Origin: Glandiceps talaboti
Lineage: Eukaryota; Hemichordata; Enteropneusta; Spengelidae
Length of the DNA stretch: 64,000 bases
Direction of reading: 5' to 3'
Assembly (NCBI RefSeq): GCF_964340395.1
Contig: NC_135558.1
Location: 6,896,501 to 6,960,500 of the forward strand
The notes beneath the pieces are model-generated. The model had not been told where the DNA came from and made no database searches. It saw only the letters and a list, made by a program, of their open reading frames with translations. Of the stretch, positions 28,501 through 34,500 are shown piece by piece. Every line of letters begins with the position of its first letter. The stretch's first letter is position 1. A program made the position numbers and the translations under genes.

Positions 28501-31500
28501 ATTGTTACAACGGTAACATGCCTACTGGTATAGATGGTAAATATCTGTCGATATTTCATATCACAAGAATTCATGGCTGTTGTTCTTTCATGGCTAGGTG
28601 ATAAAATCCTATTACAAGTAACAAGAATTCATGGCAATTTTTTTTCTCTCGTCATAGATTGTGATGCTACGTTGACATCAGCTTCTGCACTGCAGTCCTA
28701 CAACTACCCCAGTAATTATGTCGATGGTTTAGACTGTGTAACAACTGTTACTAACGGTGTTGGCTGTATCAATGTCATCTTTACTGCCTTTGATGTCGAA
28801 GCTGGCTCTACTTCGGGACTTTGCGACAATGATTATGTTTTGGTATGTATAGAGTTTACACAGATTCAAATTTACACTTTTATGCTTGGTAGTCAGATTA
28901 AGCCAAGTGAATGATTTCCATCTGTCTAACAGACTACCACTGTATAAATTTGATAATATAGATAATGATAATAATAATAATTTAATTTATATAGCGACTA
29001 TAGTGCACAGAGACAGTGATCAGAGCTGCTTAAAATACAACACAAGCATAAAAAGTATAAAAATTAAATTCCAGATCTAAGAGAAGGCAAGATTAAAAAG
29101 ATGTGTTTTCAGCATATGCTTAAAAACATTGAAATTATCACAACGACGGATTTGCAGAGGGAAAGCATTCGATAAAACTGGGGAAGAAACTCTGATAGCC
29201 CTGTCACCTTTTTTTTGTCCTGGTTGTAATGGTACTAAGTTTAAAATGATCAGCAGAATGTAGGCTATGCCCCGGGACATAGAGACTGACTAACTCACTA
29301 AGATATGGAGGACCTGAACCATGAAGACATTTAAAAGTGATGACTAAGATTTTATAAATAATACATTGACATACAGACAACCAATGTAATTCCTGTAGAA
29401 GTGGAGTGATATGACCATGACATAATAATTCTGGCTGCAACATTTTGTACATGTTGAATGCGATTTATAGAATACTGTGGTAGATACAATGTTTACTAGT
29501 ATTAAGTCTATACACTGTGGATTTTAATTTCAAGATTCATATCCACCAGTTTTGATATGTTGGCTGTATCTGTACCAAATTATCATGATAGATTTGTCTT
29601 ATCAAATTGTTTGATTTTTTTTATTTGATAATTCTGCTATCAATTTCAAGGGTTTATAAATACATGCCATAACATAATTAGTAAGATTGATAAAAACATT
29701 TTTTTTTCTAAAAATCTTTGGATTCGCTTCCAAGAATGTCTTGACTCTATGGGTATAGAAATTTTCATTTGTAACTTAAAAAAATAGTATACCTTGTGCA
29801 GTAACTGAAGTCATGGCAGCTTTACACAGAGGAATGACTAAGTTGAAACACTCTTATATGATAATAAAAACTTGATGCATAGTAAACAAGAGTACTCTAT
29901 TGATCTAGTTCAAGATACCGGAGTAAGGCAAATTATTTTATCTACCCCAGAAACTTTCAGAAGTAAATGTTGGAAAAATTCTTAGAAAATGGCGATATTT
30001 TGAGATAATCTATATTATCAGACTGATGTTATGATTGTGTTATTATTGTACTACACAGATTGAAGATACAGTGTACGGTATATCTGAGAGATATTGTGGT
30101 ACATATAGTACACTGCCAACTTTCCAATCAGCATCTGGTAGTGTTAGAGTCACCTTCCATTCCAATGATAACAGTGTAACAAGTACTGGATACCAAGCCT
30201 TTGCAACATTCAACACTTGTCCACAGTTTGCATGGTCACCTGGAGCATGGTCAAGTGTAAGTATCTCATTCCCAAGTTTTTTATGCTCCTGTATACAGTA
30301 ACTCTTTCAGTGTGTTTCTCCAAAAATAAATTAATTTGACATCATAATGAAGCATATGAATGATTAACTTAATATATACCTGAACTTAAGCACATCATAA
30401 TTTATAGAAATTCTGTGTTCCTTAGCAGTGTTTCTCTGAGTAAATGGATTTAATCACGTATGGATTCACCAAAACATAAAGTGTTGCATATTGACAAATT
30501 TACATATTTCAACTCCAGAAATTTTACATGTATAAACTATCGACCGTAAATGTTATTTCTATTTTGTACTATTCATTATCACATAAATACGTGCATATCT
30601 TCTACTGTGTGACGTCAAACAGGGGTGATTTCAGAGCATATCACCCCTGTTCTACCGAACTATTTTTTCTCCGTACTGTTCGAGTGCTCGTGCCAATCCT
30701 ACGATCAAGTTTATCGTAATAATTATGTGCTTTCAAAACGTAAATGCATACATTACGTTACATATATCCTTGGATGACATGAGTTTGATATGTAGAAGTC
30801 CTTTTATTTTAATTTGATACATCTTATTCTATTTAAAAATCACGTAGATTATCGATGTAGCAGCCGGCAAGCTGTAACTTCCGATTTTCCGTCGAGCTCA
30901 GATCTCCGAACTTACACAACCCGAGAAAATATGATTAAAATGACGGCACAAAAGTCGTATTCAGACAATTCTACTTATGTTTTAAACTAAATTCGATATA
31001 ACATGTACATCGCAAGGTTATAACCGATAATTTTGGTTGAGAAACCACACTACAGTATGACCGATACCATACATATGGTAAGCTTGACCTCGCGACAGGT
31101 CACGCGATTATGTAATTTGCATAGCCATCGGGCGCCATTTTTTAATACGCGATGAAGAATATAGTGCGATGAAATGATGCAGTATTCGTAAAATACGATT
31201 TAAAATTTTAGAAAAATACGGGGAAATACTTAGTTATGTGATAAATATATAATTCCATGAAATCAATGTTAGTTTTACGTCATAATGCTCCTCGTATGAT
31301 TCCGCGGACTACAAATTCTCGCCTACCGGCTCGAATTTGTATTAGTCCGCGGAATCATACTCGGAGCATTATGACGTAAAACTAACATTGATTTCATGGG
31401 ATTATATATAAATATTTGATAAATGCTGATATCAATGAAGGGGAACATGTGAAAATATGAAGTTGGATGAATGTATGAGCTACTGATAATACAAGGAAGT

Positions 31501-34500
31501 CTAAATGTATTATTTTTGTTTGATTCAGTGTTCAGTAACCTGTGATGGTGGAGTACAAACCCGTACAGTACAGTGTCTGAATTCACAGAGTAGTGAAGTA
31601 GCACCAACAGAATCATTGTGTGCTGGCACCAAACCACCTGTGTCTCAAGTCTGCAATACACAAACATGCTGTAAGTATAGTGTTATCTAGTGACTTTCAA
31701 TATACTCCACCTGTGTCTCAAGTCTGGTACACTCACACATGCTGTATGTATAGTGTTATCAAGTGACTTTCAATACAAGGTACTCACTAGATCACAAATC
31801 ATATTTCTTTATATATCTATATTTCATATTTCTCATACTTCTACCAGTTTATCAAAAATGTATACAGAATCCTACAAAAGACAATTAGATTTCCAAGATA
31901 CCTTGCATATCTCTCCATACAATGGCATGTATTTTGTACACACTAGGGAAGTTTGCGCACACTACTCTAGGGGATGGTTGTCACCTGATTGTACCCTGGA
32001 TGTACAACATAAACTTTATCATTGATGGAGTTTCTTCTTCTGTAAAATAGTTTACAATTAAAGTAGCCATCATGTCTTTCCAACGATAGACAGTGAATGT
32101 TATTTCAAATTATATAAATTGTAATAAAAGACAAAACAAGCCTGAATGTAACGACACGTGTGACGTTTTCTCATCTAGTGCAACTTGGAACTGGACTATA
32201 CCGTATGATACAAGCAACACAACACAACACAACACAACACAGCAAATATTTGCAAAAATGACACTACGTAATCACATGCTTTCGTGTACAACGAACGATC
32301 ATTTATGTTTTTGGTATTACACTGCACTTTGTAAATACCACTAGTATGCATGTGCAATGGTGCAAGTAGTCTATTGTACATTATGTTATACTAACTTTAA
32401 CATACTCTTGTCTGTATATCTTTGTTTCTCCCTAGTATGTGGTCAAACGCTAACCAATGTTAACGGCGCTGGATTACAATCACCAGACTACGGTTCTGCT
32501 TATGACAATGATTTGGATTGTGTGAATACTGTTCTGAATACTGCTGGGGAATGTGTACGCATTATATTCATTAATTTGGATCTTGAAGAAGGATCTACAC
32601 AGGGTGTTTGTGATAAGGACTACATAGAGGTAAGACTGCTTTACAGTGCCATGATATTCTGGTGAATCACCTCATAGTGATTTTCAAAAAACTGTCACAA
32701 GAGGGCGCCCTACATTAGGGAAAATGAGGGCTACCTATTAAAAGTCACATACGACAATACATGAAACAGTCAATAAAATATAGCTAAAAAAGAACTTCAC
32801 GAGTTCCTGAAAATCACTTGATTTGAAACAAAGTTAGCAGAATTTTTTTTACTGGTGGAGAATGCCACCAACTTTTCACTTTTGAACCAGTGGGAAATGA
32901 TGATTTTTTCACAAGAGGCTATAGCTCTCACTTGTCCACTTGTTGTCCAATGGATACTCCCGAACAGCACTCCTAGTGGCCAAACTATACAATCTTTTGT
33001 TTTATTGATAACCAGAATATGGGGTACTAATAATATTTCATTCAGTCTAGATAAAACTTTGGAAATTTAGCAGTATGGCCACCAATGACCTAGCTATTGC
33101 TATTATTATATGATAGTGTTAAAAGCAAGAGAAAACTGGAATACTCAGGATTGGGGTGGGGTGGGGTTTGTGTGTATATGTGCGTAATTTCATTCACTTT
33201 GTTCAGTAGAGTCAAACAGCAACAACACCTTTCTGACATTCTGCCTGTGTTATTTTAATCAATTCAAACCTAGTCATTGCATTCCAAACACAAAGTGAAA
33301 ATTGTTTGAAATTTCTTTGGAAACAAAAAATTTACTTTGATGCAATGATGTACCAACGAGCATATTCTGTGAAGTTTCCTAACTAAAATTTTGTTATTTA
33401 TGTTCTGTTTGATAGATTTCTGATACTAATGGTAATACCCCAGCAGCTACATACTGTGGAAGTACAACACCAACTCAACCTTGGGAGTCCACTGGTAGTA
33501 CCGTATCTATTCGTTTTGTTAGTGACAATAGTGGATCAGGCACTGGATATTATCTCTTCTACTCCTTCTTTACATGCCCTGATTACACTTGGCAAACAAC
33601 TGTTTGGGCCGCTGTAAGTTTCAGTTTTTTATTTCTTATTTTAGTGTATCCTATTTTCATTGAAATGCATCACTAGCTATTGATACTTGTATTACCAAAA
33701 ATATGTTTGAATATTTGCTAAGACGTAATATTATTATATGGCTAAAATGAAATGGGGGGGGGGGGGGGGGGGGGTTTCTCTTACTGACTTGATAGAGATT
33801 AGTATCTAATCTATAAATCTGTATCTCATTTTTAAACTTTTATAGCCATCCAATAATTTGATGTTTCAAGACTGAATGATTACTAATAATGTGCAATATC
33901 ATTTTCACATAAAATAGAAGACTTTGACTGCAGAAGTTGATAAAGCTATCAGGCAGTTAGCCTGAAAGATCCAGTCATTTGTCTGCCTAAGGTACTAATA
34001 GCTCCCCAACGCTGTGGGGTAGCAAGTGGTTACGTAACACCAAATAGGAAAATTGGTTGGTTCCAGTTACCTGACCCCCACCTAGTTTTTCACACCAATC
34101 TTAAATGTTTGTTTACATATTTGAGAAAAAAACAATAAAATCGTGAAAATTGTGAAGTCTCGCAAGAAATAGTGGATGTGGAAACTGACATCAACTTAAA
34201 AAGACAATATAAAACTGCTCTTCCAATCTGTAATGGCTGTACATCGGATGAGAAGAAACCAATAACACAGAGACCATATGGAAAACAACAGAAAACATAA
34301 CTACCTGAACTAGACACTCACATATGAAAAAATAAATAAATAAAGAAAATAAAGTACCCACCCCACCTATTCTAGAAATGAATGTAATCGGAACCACACA
34401 ATTTTTTTCAATAGGCCTAAGCTAAGGGGACCAAAAACTGGACCTTTCACACTATCAGGCAGTGATGAGTGATGAGTTTTTCCTTTGTTGACACCCATTT

